Origin: Chrysopilus asiliformis | Taxonomy: Eukaryota > Arthropoda > Insecta > Diptera > Rhagionidae | DNA length: 64,000 nt | Assembly (NCBI GenBank): GCA_964034945.1 | Contig: OZ035960.1 | Coordinates: forward strand, 52,942,706-53,006,705 | Direction: 5' to 3' | Shown: piece by piece, positions 34,591 through 47,521 of the stretch | Position numbering within the stretch: the stretch's first letter is position 1 | How the letters are laid out: the number at the start of each line of letters is the position of its first letter | Made by a program: the position numbers and the translations under genes | Notes under the pieces: model-generated | Told to the model about the DNA's origin: nothing | Database searches by the model: none | What the model saw: only the letters and a program-made list of their open reading frames with translations

Positions 34591-36921
34591 TGTCTTTCTG
34601 TCTGTCAGTCTGTCAGTCTGTCTGTCAGTCTGTCAGTCTGTCAGTCTGTCAGTCTGTCAGTCTGTCAGTCTGTCAGTCTGTCAGTCTGTCAGTCTGTCAG
34701 TCTGTCAGTCTGTCAGTCTGTCAGTCTGTCAGTCTGTCAGTCTGTCAGTCTGTCAGTCTGTCAGTCTGTCAGTCTGTCAGTCTGTCAGTCTGTCAGTCTG
34801 TCAGTCTGTCAGTCTGTCAGTCTGTCAGTCTGTCAGTCTGTCAGTCTGTCAGTCTGTCAGTCTGTCAGTCTGTCAGTCTGTCAGTCTGTCAGTCTGTCAG
34901 TCTGTCAGTCTGTCAGTCTGTCAGTCTGTCAGTCTGTCAGTCTGTCAGTCTGTCAGTCTGTCAGTCTGTCAGTCTGTCAGTCTGTCAGTCTGTCAGTCTG
35001 TCAGTCTGTCAGTCTGTCAGTCTGTCAGTCTGTCAGTCTGTCAGTCTGTCAGTCTGTCAGTCTGTCAGTCTGTCAGTCTGTCAGTCTGTCAGTCTGTCAG
35101 TCTGTCAGTCTGTCAGTCTGTCAGTCTGTCAGTCTGTCAGTCTGTCAGTCTGTCAGTCTGTCAGTCTGTCAGTCTGTCAGTCTGTCAGTCTGTCAGTCTG
35201 TCAGTCTGTCAGTCTGTCAGTCTGTCAGTCTGTCAGTCTGTCAGTCTGTCAGTCTGTCAGTCTGTCAGTCTGTCAGTCTGTCAGTCTGTCAGTCTGTCAG
35301 TCTGTCAGTCTGTCAGTCTGTCAGTCTGTCAGTCTGTCAGTCTGTCAGTCTGTCAGTCTGTCAGTCTGTCAGTCTGTCAGTCTGTCAGTCTGTCAGTCTG
35401 TCAGTCTGTCAGTCTGTCAGTCTGTCAGTCTGTCAGTCTGTCAGTCTGTCAGTCTGTCAGTCTGTCAGTCTGTCAGTCTGTCAGTCTGTCAGTCTGTCAG
35501 TCTGTCAGTCTGTCAGTCTGTCAGTCTGTCAGTCTGTCAGTCTGTCAGTCTGTCAGTCTGTCAGTCTGTCAGTCTGTCAGTCTGTCAGTCTGTCAGTCTG
35601 TCAGTCTGTCAGTCTGTCAGTCTGTCAGTCTGTCAGTCTGTCAGTCTGTCAGTCTGTCAGTCTGTCAGTCTGTCAGTCTGTCAGTCTGTCAGTCTGTCAG
35701 TCTGTCAGTCTGTCAGTCTGTCAGTCTGTCAGTCTGTCAGTCTGTCAGTCTGTCAGTCTGTCAGTCTGTCAGTCTGTCAGTCTGTCAGTCTGTCAGTCTG
35801 TCAGTCTGTCAGTCTGTCAGTCTGTCAGTCTGTCAGTCTGTCAGTCTGTCAGTCTGTCAGTCTGTCAGTCTGTCAGTCTGTCAGTCTGTCAGTCTGTCAG
35901 TCTGTCAGTCTGTCAGTCTGTCAGTCTGTCAGTCTGTCAGTCTGTCAGTCTGTCAGTCTGTCAGTCTGTCAGTCTGTCAGTCTGTCAGTCTGTCAGTCTG
36001 TCAGTCTGTCAGTCTGTCAGTCTGTCAGTCTGTCAGTCTGTCAGTCTGTCAGTCTGTCAGTCTGTCAGTCTGTCAGTCTGTCAGTCTGTCAGTCTGTCAG
36101 TCTGTCAGTCTGTCAGTCTGTCAGTCTGTCAGTCTGTCAGTCTGTCAGTCTGTCAGTCTGTCAGTCTGTCAGTCTGTCAGTCTGTCAGTCTGTCAGTCTG
36201 TCAGTCTGTCAGTCTGTCAGTCTGTCAGTCTGTCAGTCTGTCAGTCTGTCAGTCTGTCAGTCTGTCAGTCTGTCAGTCTGTCAGTCTGTCAGTCTGTCAG
36301 TCTGTCAGTCTGTCAGTCTGTCAGTCTGTCAGTCTGTCAGTCTGTCAGTCTGTCAGTCTGTCAGTCTGTCAGTCTGTCAGTCTGTCAGTCTGTCAGTCTG
36401 TCAGTCTGTCAGTCTGTCAGTCTGTCAGTCTGTCAGTCTGTCAGTCTGTCAGTCTGTCAGTCTGTCAGTCTGTCAGTCTGTCAGTCTGTCAGTCTGTCAG
36501 TCTGTCAGTCTGTCAGTCTGTCAGTCTGTCAGTCTGTCAGTCTGTCAGTCTGTCAGTCTGTCAGTCTGTCAGTCTGTCAGTCTGTCAGTCTGTCAGTCTG
36601 TCAGTCTGTCAGTCTGTCAGTCTGTCAGTCTGTCAGTCTGTCAGTCTGTCAGTCTGTCAGTCTGTCAGTCTGTCAGTCTGTCAGTCTGTCAGTCTGTCAG
36701 TCTGTCAGTCTGTCAGTCTGTCAGTCTGTCAGTCTGTCAGTCTGTCAGTCTGTCAGTCTGTCAGTCTGTCAGTCTGTCAGTCTGTCAGTCTGTCAGTCTG
36801 TCAGTCTGTCAGTCTGTCAGTCTGTCAGTCTGTCAGTCTGTCAGTCTGTCAGTCTGTCAGTCTGTCAGTCTGTCAGTCTGTCAGTCTGTCAGTCTGTCAG
36901 TCTGTCAGTCTGTCAGTCTGT
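34591..36921. repeat. 2.3-kb TCAGTCTG tandem array
   Basis: Roughly 290 copies of an 8-bp unit with no visible substitutions. The only irregularity is a 4-bp phase slip near 34620. The unit has no stop in any forward frame, which creates three overlapping false reading frames of about 800 codons. It is flanked by TATAATAAAGTATTGTATTC on the left (shared with 30,390) and unrelated sequence on the right. Confidence 0.95.
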
Positions 36922-36989
36922 GTACAAGATTTCTCAAAAACTAATAGAGCTAGAGCCATGAAATTTTATAGGCATGTTGGGTCCTGAAA

Positions 36990-38200
36990 TGGGACGATCC
37001 TATCAACTTTTGGTGGAAATCCGTTAACCGGAAGTATCCAAAATGGCGGTTTTTCAAAAATCGCAATTTCGTTTTTCTCGATTTACTCCCAAACTACGCG
37101 TTTTTTAGTGGCCTTAAGTATGACAAAACTTGGAGAAAATAAAATTTCCCACACTTTTGTCTTTAGCTATAATTCGATATCTCAACCTGTTATCGAGATA
37201 AACCGTTATTTCCAAAAAAAACAGTTTTTTGCGATTATCTCGAAAACTAACGGGTTTTTGCTGACTGAATGTATGAAATGAATTAATGAGAATGGCATTC
37301 TGCACAATTTTGTTTCTTACCGTTATCCGTTATCTTTTACCGTTATTGAGATATTTTCATTAATATGTAAAAAATCATATTTTGCGAATAATTTGCAAAC
37401 TAACGGTTTTACGACAAATCACTTCAAAGACCAATTAAAGATGTTAACATTTTCTACATTTTTGCCATTTACCGTAAATTGATATCTTTTACCGTTCTCA
37501 AGTTATCTCAAATTTTGTACGTTTTTGATATTTTTGAATAAACCAACAATTTATTGGGAGGTTGTATTGGGTTGACAATACGACAGGGCTATAACGTAAA
37601 TTGCACAGGGTCGTAGATTTTGTAGAAGAAAGTTTTGTGTTGACCACAACTGATATTTTTAAATTCGTATTCTGTGATGGCATTATAAAATTATTTTAAG
37701 AATTATTATTTCAACAAATCCAGACAAAGTAATACTTTTCAGAGTCATCGACAATTTTTTTATGAATTTTATACGCTGCTACCCTTTAGTACACGAACTT
37801 CACAACCCAAATGTAAAATGACATTAACAAAAAATATAGAAATCCTTTTATGTTATGTTATGCCTCATGGCAGGAAAATTTTTCTGTTGAAAGCCATAAC
37901 ATAAAATTTCACATGCAGAATAGGACTTTAGATAACACAAAAAAAAAAGATTTTAAAAAAATCCGGCCAGAATAGAGTCCATTACAGGTAAACCTCCTAC
38001 AACGCGCTAACTTTAAAACGCAGTTTCGTTTCAACGGGGTTGAAAAGTGCGGTAATTTTCCTACAACGCGATTTTTGGCACAACGCGGTTTCTAAATTAT
38101 ATTTTTCACGTAAACGAAGAGGTTTTTTTTGTACTTTTTATGGAATTGCAACGACGCACAAGCTTAAAAAAATTGTGTTGACAATACACATTGAACTACG
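36990..38200. other. Repeat-like, non-coding
   Basis: Repeated GATATCT/ACCGTTAT and CTCGAAAACTAACGG wording; TTTTGTGTTGACCACAACTG at 37630 is shared with 30,350. A single pogo-like end, CAGGTAAACCTCCTACAACG, sits at 37986 without a visible partner. Confidence 0.4.
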
Positions 38201-38424
38201 TTAAGGGCGGTTTTCACAATGTCCGGTTAGCGTTGGAATTAACCTCCAGTTACGAAACCTGCGGTTAAGTTTACGGTCACTGTAAAGTGCCAGTTAAAAA
38301 AATTTCTTTTCACCAAGTCACGGTTAAGTTACATCCAGTTAAGACAAAATTGTAGTAGAATTGTGTAATATCTAATACATCTAATGTCAAAAAACTCAAT
38401 GAAAATAAGCGGGAAAAGTGATGA

Positions 38425-38631
38425 GTGATTGTTATTATTAATAAAAATAATAAAATTGAAAAAAGAAAGAGATTTCCAAATTTCACGTCTAAGAAAGAAG
38501 AGATTTTATTAAGTTTAATTGAAAAATATGATAAAATCATAGAAAACAAGCAAACGGACGCTGTAGTGTGGACAAAGAAAAAAGAAACATGGGACAAAAT
38601 AAATCAAGAATTTGAACTGCTCACACCCTGA
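38425..38631 (+). pseudogene. Myb/SANT-like DNA-binding fragment of Harbinger
   Basis: The frame contains RKRFPNFTSKKEEILLSLIEKYDKIIENKQTD... in order F-x-S-x-x-E...L...V/I, then a spaced Trp pair (VVWTKKKETWDKINQEF). This is the pattern of the Myb/SANT-like accessory protein of PIF/Harbinger. It ends soon after, so only the DNA-binding domain remains. Confidence 0.6.
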
Positions 38632-38856
38632 CCTTTCGGTTTTAGCTTTTATTTCATTTTCAACCTTTCCCAGCACAAAAGAAAACGTATTTTTTGATAA
38701 TCGGAATCTTCTAATAAATTCTTCTTCAGCATATTCCGCATAGTAATCAACTCGGTTCCTTATTTTTCTTTCTTTTCTTATCACAATTTCTTGTGTTTCA
38801 CTTTCATCACTTGAAACATCACACATTAGCATAATATGCATAGATCTTTTCGTCAT
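38625..38856 (-). pseudogene. HARBI1-like transposase N-terminal fragment
   Basis: Minus-strand frame with acidic start (MTKRSMHIMLMCDVSSDESE) followed by EEEFIRRFRLSKNTFSFVLG, the characteristic start of Harbinger nucleases. The DDE nuclease core is missing. It converges on the Myb-like fragment. Confidence 0.65.
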
Positions 38857-39089
38857 AACTTCGATTTAATAGAAATTACAATTCACTTTATTGCGACCAA
38901 ATCCAAATATCAATCTATCAGTTAAGTGCTAAATCGGCAGAAATTCTTTCAGTTAAGTTAACTGCCAGTTAAGGGGAAGTTTACTGATAGATTACCACTA
39001 ACCGGAGATTGTGAATAGGGGTTTTTCAATAACCGGAGGTTAAGTTCCGGTTAAAACGTTAACCGGACATTGTGAAAACCGCCCTAAAT

Positions 39090-41165
39090 GTTAATTTTAA
39101 ATAAATTAACTGTCACAACAAAATACTGGAATTGATGCGTTTTTAAGGCGCGACATGTATTTTGCGGCATCTTGTATTACTTGAGCGTTTTGCCGCATAG
39201 ACTCCACCGGGCTACAAATTTTTTTTTTAAACAACTTTAGAATCTTTAATAAACATTCAGAGAGATAGGAAAACAAAATTAATATAAAATTATTGAAAAT
39301 ACCAACAAAGTAAACCATTTTAAGATCACATTTGAAAATTATTTGCCAAAAAAAAAAACATCTGCCACAAAAAAAAATCATGGAATTACTGCATTTAATA
39401 TTGATATATGTAACTTATATTCTCACTTTATACCAAAATGAAAACCTTAAAAAATTTATTTGCCACACCATGGTTTTTTTTTTGTAACATAAATAAGAAA
39501 ATACCAAAGAAATAGAAACTTCTACTTTCGTAATCTTCCAGAGACTCCAGGAGACATAAATCATGATGGAAATTTTTATGTGCCCATAAAAGGACAGGAT
39601 GGGAACATTCAGTCGCCAGATAACTGCAAAATAAGAGTTTGATCCTTCTCTAGTTGTTTCCCTCTCCGAGAAACGAGGCACAAATCGATTGACTTCTCGA
39701 CAGGATATTTGAATAACGTTCTCATGAATCAATGGAAAATTTGACACTTTGCCTGATTTTTCAACCTTCCCTTTTGTTCCTGTCCGCTCACCAAAAACCG
39801 GAGTAAGGTTGAAATTTATTCATTCGCCTGGCATCTTCCACCCCCAACATTTTGTATTACACCATCGTATCGCCACCCGCTATGTAGCAACATAAACGCG
39901 AAATATATTTGAAGGGAAGGGGGAGATATTTCAGAGTTCAATTGTGTATCCGTATGGCTCGCTTCCTAAATCTTAGGTGATTTTGCCTTTGTAACGAAAA
40001 ATTGGTTGGAAATTTCGTTCTTGCGGTCCAATAAAGTCACCCACCACAAGAAAATCCAGAACAAAAAAGTTCTATCCAGAATCGCGAATTCCTTCTGGTA
40101 CCACATCCTCTGCGATCCGATCCTTGTGAAAAGATTTGGCTCAATTGAACATATAGAAATGTCGGGAAAGTAAACTGTAGACAATAAACAAAAAGAAAAG
40201 AAAATATAAAAGTCTAAAATGAAATTTATGTTCGTTGCCTTGGTATAAGTGATCGGGAAAATGAATTATAAATGGAGGACTGTGTCTGACTATTTTTGCC
40301 ATTAGAGATTAACGAGCAAAATCGATGGAATTTCATTCCAATGAAATTTGCTCCTAATCTACATACTAAATGGTAAAAGTGCCTCTTTCAGAAATTGATA
40401 TTATTCCAATAAATCGATTATACTTAGAAACTGTATAGCGATATATTAATTTGTTCCTATACCAAGTCTTTATATAGGTCTGTATTTTATTTCTAAAGAG
40501 CCATGGTCTGGTATTACGTATATTAGATAATAAAAATTAATTTGAAACAAAAATATACTGCAATTGTCTGGGCCAGCCGTCAAAAACTCTATACGTGGAC
40601 GGACAAAATTTTAATGAAAAAAATCCATTTGCATGGACGAGGAAGGAAGGAGTGGTCCAACTGGATTTTGATGTATGGATAAGTTATGTAGAATCATATT
40701 CAGACATATTTTACCCTCTTATTTGTTTCAATACAACTCGCCATTTTCGAGAAAATTGTAAAAAACAGTATTGTTTGTGGATTGGGTAAGGGATAGTCCG
40801 ATTTCGTCCTTCTTTGCTGAGCTGTACATTAAATACATTAAATACCCATATAAGGGAAATGGTCAGCGGTAGTGTGGCAAATAACCGCCCGTGTAACCGA
40901 AAACGTTATAATTAGAGCTGCAACGAGTAGTGTATTCGGCCAAAAACCGAATAACGAATATTCGGCCTAATATATATACGTAATCGATCCGTGATCAGTC
41001 CTATTTTGTGGGATTTATCGTATTAAAAAAGAAAAAATACTTTTTTCCATACAATATAATTGTATATAAAAAAGTACTACAATACAATATATATAATGTG
41101 AATTGAATATAAAAGTTTCGAAAAATTCTGTGATATTGCAAAAATCGGATGAGGGATATCTGCGA
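39090..41165. other. Non-coding, nothing recognised
   Basis: Only short frames; homopolymer runs near 39220 and 39480. An AATATTCGGCC-type short inverted motif is at about 40,945-40,965. Confidence 0.5.
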
Positions 41166-41170
41166 ATTAA

Positions 41171-41912
41171 AGAGCCTGTTTACACGACCACCTATTTACT
41201 CTCCTTTTCCGCTCCTTTTTCCGCTCCTTTATTTCGTTCGTGTTTAGACGCAGATTTTTAACGAACGTATTTTGGTTCCTTTTGGAATGCGCGAAAATGG
41301 AATCTTCGGATCAAATTAGTTTACATTTCTTGTATTAAGAGTTTTATTGACCTAATTGGATTAATTCCAATGTTTGCACTTTATTCCACAATGACATTAT
41401 CTCCGCTAAATAATCACAGTCGCTAAAACAATTATAATCGAAAAACCAAACAACAATTGAGGCGTTAAAAGCTAGAGTGGACCAACCCACATGTCGAAAT
41501 CGTGAATTTTTTTTGTGTTTGAATCACTATTGCGAGTGAGTTTCTAGATAAAAATGTTTGGATGCACAAAAGAACATTTCAACATTGAGTAATAAAGTCC
41601 ACACAATTTTTTTTCTCCAAAAATTTACAGTAAATAATAGTACAAAAGTGAAAAAGCTTCAAAAACTCGATTATGTGGGTTGGTCCACTCTAGCTTTTAA
41701 CGCCTCAATTACACTTGACAAAATATTTAAAACCATACCAACGAAATGCATAGCAACGAAACACCTTAACAACCAATCAGGCACCGTTCCGCTTTATTTT
41801 CACGGTGGGAATTTTAGTTTTCGTTCGTCTTTTCCTATCGTCATTCCCACAGTACCCCGCGTCATACAACTTTAACGAAACGAACGAAAACACGTCGCGT
41901 CTAAACAGGCTC
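41171..41912. mobile_element. Harbinger-like MITE with AGAGCCTGTTTA ends, containing a second fold-back
   Basis: Left end AGAGCCTGTTTACACGACC, right end inverted GAGCCTGTTTAGACGCGACG; TAA lies at 41168-41170 and 41913-41915. Inside, 41455-41492 and 41673-41710 are perfect 38-bp inverted repeats (AATTGAGGCGTTAAAAGCTA...), indicating a nested element or hairpin. Confidence 0.65.
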
Positions 41913-42116
41913 TAACTCACTGAATTATTAGACAAAAATTGAAACAATTGTTATTTCAAAAACAATAGTTTTTTTTTGTGGCCACAATACTAATATTTTA
42001 TATTTTGCAATGTTCTTTGTCCAAAATAAATTTTAAAATGTGGAGAGGAAGGAGCGGTGCAATTTTCGAGTAACGGGAAGTTATGTAAAATCGTATTCCA
42101 AGCACATTTGCCTTAA

Positions 42117-42720
42117 CAGCAGGGATTTTCCATATCGTAATGTTTCCCTTATCGTAACGTTTCCCTTATCGTAACGCAATGAAATAACGATATTCCGGTA
42201 TTTTCCTCAAAATTACGTTATAATATTACAAAAAATTAATTCTGTTACTATAACGAAAAACATAACGAAAACCGAAAAAAATGATTTCGTTTTTTCGTTT
42301 TTTTTATTTTTTATTATTTTTTTGTGAAAAGTTCATCAATTATAATCCCACAGATCTACAACCTGCATAAAATATAATTAAAAAATATTGGGGTAGATGT
42401 TTTAATCATATTTTGATTCTAAACCGGATTTTGTTTTGGCCAAATTCGCTCTATTTCTGGAGATACGAAATCTTTTAAGCAACTTTTCTGATATCGAAAT
42501 ATTTTCTTTTTAGTATCTCCAGAAGTAGAGTGAATCTGGCGAAAGCAAACTCCGACTCAGAATCAGCGACGTTAAAATAGCCTGAAATTCTATGAAATTC
42601 TTGATATTCTATGAAATTCTTGATACGGCCACAAAAAATGTCACTTTCGTTGGGCAAATCTTTTTTAATAAACAAAACTTTTTTACGATTTCTTTTCCTT
42701 TTAAGTTTTTTATTGATTTT
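42117..42720. mobile_element. NAACG-rich element, copy C (carries the empty site of the 770-1118 MITE)
   Basis: GCAGGGATTTTCC followed by CCCTTATCGTAACG repeats, then the same AAAATATTGGGGTAG and GATTCTAAACCGGATTTTG interior as copy A. Where copy A has the 349-bp insertion, this copy reads straight through with a single TAA. Confidence 0.5.
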
Positions 42721-43857
42721 TTAACTTAAGAATCACTATTTTAGTTTTTTTGTTTTTATTTGTATTTTCTTTTTAATAATTTTTTTTAAAGAATTTATTT
42801 TTATAGAAACGCAAAAAACCTATTGTATTTTTTTCGAAAATTTTGTTGGGGCCCGCAAAAATTTATGCGAAAATTTGAAAACCAATCGACTTTCACATGT
42901 TTTTTTTTAATAAAAACTCGATGGAGGTAGAAACTTTTGAAAAACTGCGTCGCAGGCGATTTCCGGCTTCAAGGCTATCGAAAAATCCGCGACGAAAATT
43001 TAAATTCCGGAACGCCGCACAATGTGTCATCTGACCAATCTAGGTGGACAAAAGTCATTACCAGATTCCCACCAATGAGCTAAAAATTAATGTAAACAAC
43101 ACCTTCAAACTTCCAAAACCGACTATTGTTTATGTCTAACATCTTACGGTAATTAAAGATAAGGATTTAAAGTTGAGTCAATTGTTAAGTGCAATTGTAA
43201 TTATACGCCAGTCACATTTTCGCGATACTTTGTGCACCAGCTTACTGTGTCAGTTTGCAATTGTGAAATATTTTTATTAATAGATCTTATTTCTGAGGGC
43301 AAGTAATATATTTTTTTCAATTAATATTAATTTGTATGTTATTCAAATAATATGAAAGAATGTGTTGAAAGTATAGGTAAAATACATGTTATTTTTTCTT
43401 TGTTTCACAACTTTCAAAGTCTGGAAATAATATGTACCCACATGTACCCGGGCTAAATTTTGCATATATTCTAGCTGCATCATTTTTCTTTATAATAGTA
43501 TAAATTTTAGCCAGCACACTCAAGTACAACTATATTTTTTTGTTTTTTTAAGAAAACCTTTACTGATAACTGATACCTCGGATTCCGATGGGGAACGTTA
43601 CTCATAAAATTATTTTATTAATATGAATATTGTATTCAATGTAAAAAAATGTATTTTAAGATACTACGATTTTTACATTTCTTGTATTATGGATTTTTAG
43701 GTTATTTTAGTATTTTTTTCGAATTTTTATAACTTCATAATCCTGTAACTAATTTCCTTAAAAAATAATAAAGAAAACATTAGAAAAATGATTTATATTA
43801 TTTTAATACTAACATACTAATTGATACGAATGCAACACTGCCGAAAAATAATTTTGT

Positions 43858-44096
43858 CCAGCTAGGTTGTTCTACGCGACACACTGTGCGCCGGCGCAAG
43901 ATGCCTAAATCGCGAACTGTCTCCCCGAATTCGGGACCTTTGATCACCCCAGTTATTGTTTTTTGAAGCCACCATATATTTTGTTTTTTGCTCGTTGACT
44001 GTAAGTTCAATTTCGACCACAGCGTTTTCCATGGCTTGGGAATTTTCTCTAAGTAGGCCTTCATTTCTGGCGTTGAAATCTATGTTATCAGAATAG
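43858..44096 (-). pseudogene. LINE reverse-transcriptase fragment
   Basis: Minus-strand frame reads YSDNIDFNARNE (a decayed YADD active-site box), then VEIELTVNEQKTKYMVASKN, the typical segment after the catalytic motif in insect non-LTR retrotransposons. No flanking domains survive. Confidence 0.55.
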
Positions 44097-44159
44097 TTTA
44101 TAATCTCGCAAGATTTTTCTCGATACCAAAGTTTCGTGATGCGAATCCCAGGATAAAAT

Positions 44160-46430
44160 TAAACAGAAGTTGCGCTAATCCATTTCTTTAGCGAAACCCC
44201 TTTTTGGTTTTCAAATGGATCGGAAATATCGCTACTAAATCGGACTGTTCTTTTAACATCTGATAGGAGGAGTTTTGTCAGAGTTAAAACTTTGTGCCGT
44301 ACCCCAAAATGGTTTTGTTCATGCAGTGATGAACAGTTTTCAAAAAAAAATAGGCCAGTTTTCAAAAAAAAATAGTGGTAATGGGATACGTGAAAAATAC
44401 TAGCCCTCAAGAAGGTACGCCAAACAAAAATGTTGTGAAACACTGTAATAAAGTACAAAAAATGTAAAACAGAGCCATCTGTTTTTTTTTTTAAACTTGT
44501 CGGAACATTCAATTTCTTTCTGGTTTTGTCTAAAAAAAAATTTTAGGCATTTAGGCAGTAAATTGATTTCCAATTTGAAAACATTTAGTAGGTTTTGAAA
44601 ATTGGTTTGCGTCTTCGATTTATCTCGGTTGGTATATGTACTTTGCTTCGTTCAAATAAAAGCCCGCTAAATTTAAACTTTGCTTAAAGTATAAGGAACT
44701 CAATTAATTTCAGTTCCAATGTAAATTCGAATGAAAAGACTTACTCCCATCCTCTTACTTCCATCCTCTTTCTTTCTACAGTCAAATGGATGACGTCAAG
44801 TACAAGGATTGATACCAATTTCACGATTGTAAACTAACACAAAAATGATTAATCACAAATAATAATAACATTGGGTACTTGAGTTCCGTATCTTTTGCTT
44901 TCCTTTTGCATTTTTAACCACTTCTTACACCAATTTCGAAAAAATCTCCCCTTGGTGATCGTCTTTATCAAGAGTGCCTTCAGCCAGTGGATCAAAGAAC
45001 ATTTTAAAATAACAGACGTCTGTACCAATAACGACAATACTCTTCGGTATCTATTAATATATAAGAAAAGTTTTAATTGCAATACTGAGCCGGTCAGAGT
45101 CACACAAAATTTCAAGGTCCTATAGAGACTCCGACTGAAAACTCAACAATGCACTTAACGTTTTTCTTATACCATTACTAAAGGATATTGTCGTTATTTA
45201 TAAAACCTATTTACTTGTTTGATATATGTATTTTGTATTTTTTAGCAAACATGTTTTTTTAAATAATATTTCTATTTCAATTTTTTTAATTGTTATCACA
45301 ATGCTACATTATGAAGAAGAAGTCTACTGTTTTTAATAGCTAATTATGCATTTTTTAAACTTTGCACATAAGGGGGCTAGCAATTAAGCAAGCAATCCCT
45401 ACCTATTGGTTCATTAAAAACGTTTCAGTCGCTCAGACGATAACAAAAGGGGGCTAGGGAACAAGGCCAGTGGAAGAGTTAAACTATAAAGCGATTGCTG
45501 GAGAAAATCCCCACCTATGAGAGAAAACCGCATCGAAATCCGAATAGTCGCTCAAAATATACCAAGAGAACGCGGAACTAATAAAGTCAAACTACCAAAT
45601 AATTGGTAGATGAATTTCTTACCCTGGCGAAACTCACATCGAAATTGGAAGATAGCAACAAAGGGGGTGACATTAGTGTACGCTATATAAATTGGTTATT
45701 TTCGAGTCAAGACCTTTCATTTGCTACCCATATGGACATATATTTCCTATATGCAAATATTAAGCATTCTAAAATGTGTCAATACTTGATCCCTTAGTAG
45801 ATTTCACTTTGAAGTGCCAGATTTACCCAGGTAGGCGGTTGGGCCAGATGCTACTGTAGGTAAAATTGGATATACACTTACTTTGTGATTAATTATTTTT
45901 AGTAAAGTACGCTTTGCTCTATATTGAATATTCAACTTTGACTTAAAAGTCATTCAATAAATTATTGTGAAAGATACAACATTGTTCTTTTAATTATTAT
46001 TTAAATTACGTGCCCTACACTACAAAGATCGGTTTGTAATTCCAATAATTCGGTCTCATGAATATGCTGTTTTCCAACAACGAATTACCCGCAAAGATGA
46101 AGGCAAGACTACAAGTAAGAACTTATTTAAAAAGATTTAATCCCTCATTGGCTTCACTTTAATTTGTAAAAAGATATTACTATTATAGTATAGAACTAGC
46201 TTTTATATCATATTCTAAAACTAATAATCAGCGAGTCGTAAGCGAAAATACATAAAATTCGACTTGCAGAAATTCTAAATTTATGGAGGACAAAAAAGTC
46301 ATTCAACCGGATAATAATGTAAATATTTTTATATTTGCTCTTAAAACGTGTTTTAGAGTTAAAATAACGAAATTAAAACAGTACGAGGAACTCGGTCGAG
46401 TTCTAGAATATCATATACTATTTAGTTCGA
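44160..46430. other. Non-coding, nothing recognised
   Basis: Scattered frames of 60-120 codons with no family match, no splice logic and AT-driven composition. Confidence 0.5.
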
Positions 46431-46436
46431 GCATTA

Positions 46437-47262
46437 AGCTTAGTGCACACGATATGATCACTGTTCATATTTATGAACATACGCATATGTTGCTAATAAG
46501 CTTCAAATGCTCATATGTTCATACAATATATGAAAGGTGTTCACACGATATGAACATTTTGTCCCAAAGCTTCAAATTTTTAGGTGTGTTCATATGTGCT
46601 CAAATGCATTGTGTTCATATTTTTTCTGCGCGTATGAACCACTGTTCAGACGATATGAACGTTTTGTTCAAATTACAGATATGAACAATCTTTAAGAACA
46701 TTTGAGCACACTTTTGAACATTTGTGCTTGAAGGAGCATTCAGGCGGCGGGAGGCGAAGACCAAACTGGTCCATGTATTTAAAGTCCATGAACAGAAAAG
46801 TTCTAAATTCGAATCGAATTATTTTACCCTGAGTGGGATTTGAACCACTGCTTTTTGGATCACAAGGCAGGCACTAAACTGACTGAGCCATCCACGCCAC
46901 AAAGCTAAAACCTACTAGAACCAAATAAAAACCAGAAAACATCAATTTACCTACAAATTTGACTCAAAATTTTACATTTGAACATGTTGAAAACTTAGCC
47001 CATGTTCAAATATCAGAGCATGTTCATATCTGTGATCATACGTACGAATTTTACAAACTGGGATCATACGGTCCCAAAATAGTGTTCACACGGTATGAAC
47101 AGGTCGTGTTCATACGTTTGCTCACGGTATGTTCAAATGTGTTCATATGCCTTGTGTTCATACGTATGAACACAAAAATATGGTGTTCAGACGATATGAA
47201 CACGTTTGGGACACATTTTTGCTCAAAAATATGAACAGTGATCATATCGTGTGCACTAAGCT
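46437..47262. mobile_element. Harbinger-like MITE with TTA duplication and many GTTCATA motifs
   Basis: 826 bp. Ends AGCTTAGTGCACACGATATG on both sides, continuing to ATCACTGTTCATATT; TTA at 46434-46436 and 47263-47265. The inside repeats CACGATATGAAC/GTTCATAT in both orientations. Confidence 0.8.
46827..46900 (-). repeat. tRNA-like sequence (SINE head or tRNA pseudogene)
   Basis: On minus, TGGCTCAGTCAGTTTAGTG matches a pol III A box and GGTTCAAATCC a B box at normal tRNA spacing. The acceptor ends do not pair, so it is not a working tRNA gene. Confidence 0.6.
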
Positions 47263-47521
47263 TTACTATCGAATCGAGTAGCTTCTTGTATCGAATTCTG
47301 GAACCATTTTGTGAGTACAATAGGGTCGCGTTAACGTGAATACATATCACAGGGAATTTATGTAACTCCTTGTTAACAGTTATATAACAGTTGTATAACA
47401 CTTTGAAAACATTCCTGGAAAATTTGAGAGCATTCCTGTATTTCCATGGGAAATGTTCCACCGAAATTTCCCAACTTATTCCTCCGCGGTATGTTTTTCC
47501 TAGACTATCTCGTGCAGGTGC

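Larger units (their letters stand above)
38205..39084. mobile_element. PIF/Harbinger element, 880 bp, internally deleted
   Basis: Inverted ends GGGCGGTTTTCACAATGTCC and GGTTAACG-type continuation on both sides, with TAA duplicated at 38202-38204 and 39085-39087. It carries pieces of both genes expected of this superfamily: a Myb/SANT-like protein (plus) and a HARBI1-like nuclease N-terminus (minus). Confidence 0.85.

Noticed and set aside
34591..36921. CRISPR-like or satellite centromeric array
   Set aside because: Unit is 8 bp with no spacers; a simple microsatellite.
34510..36987. Three overlapping 784-825-codon frames
   Set aside because: Pure by-product of an 8-bp repeat lacking stops in forward frames; no start context or non-repeat domain.
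44159..44512. 117-codon minus frame after the RT fragment
   Set aside because: Does not continue the reverse transcriptase and has no recognisable motif.
46827..46900. tRNA gene
   Set aside because: Has A and B boxes but the acceptor stem does not pair and it lies inside a MITE.
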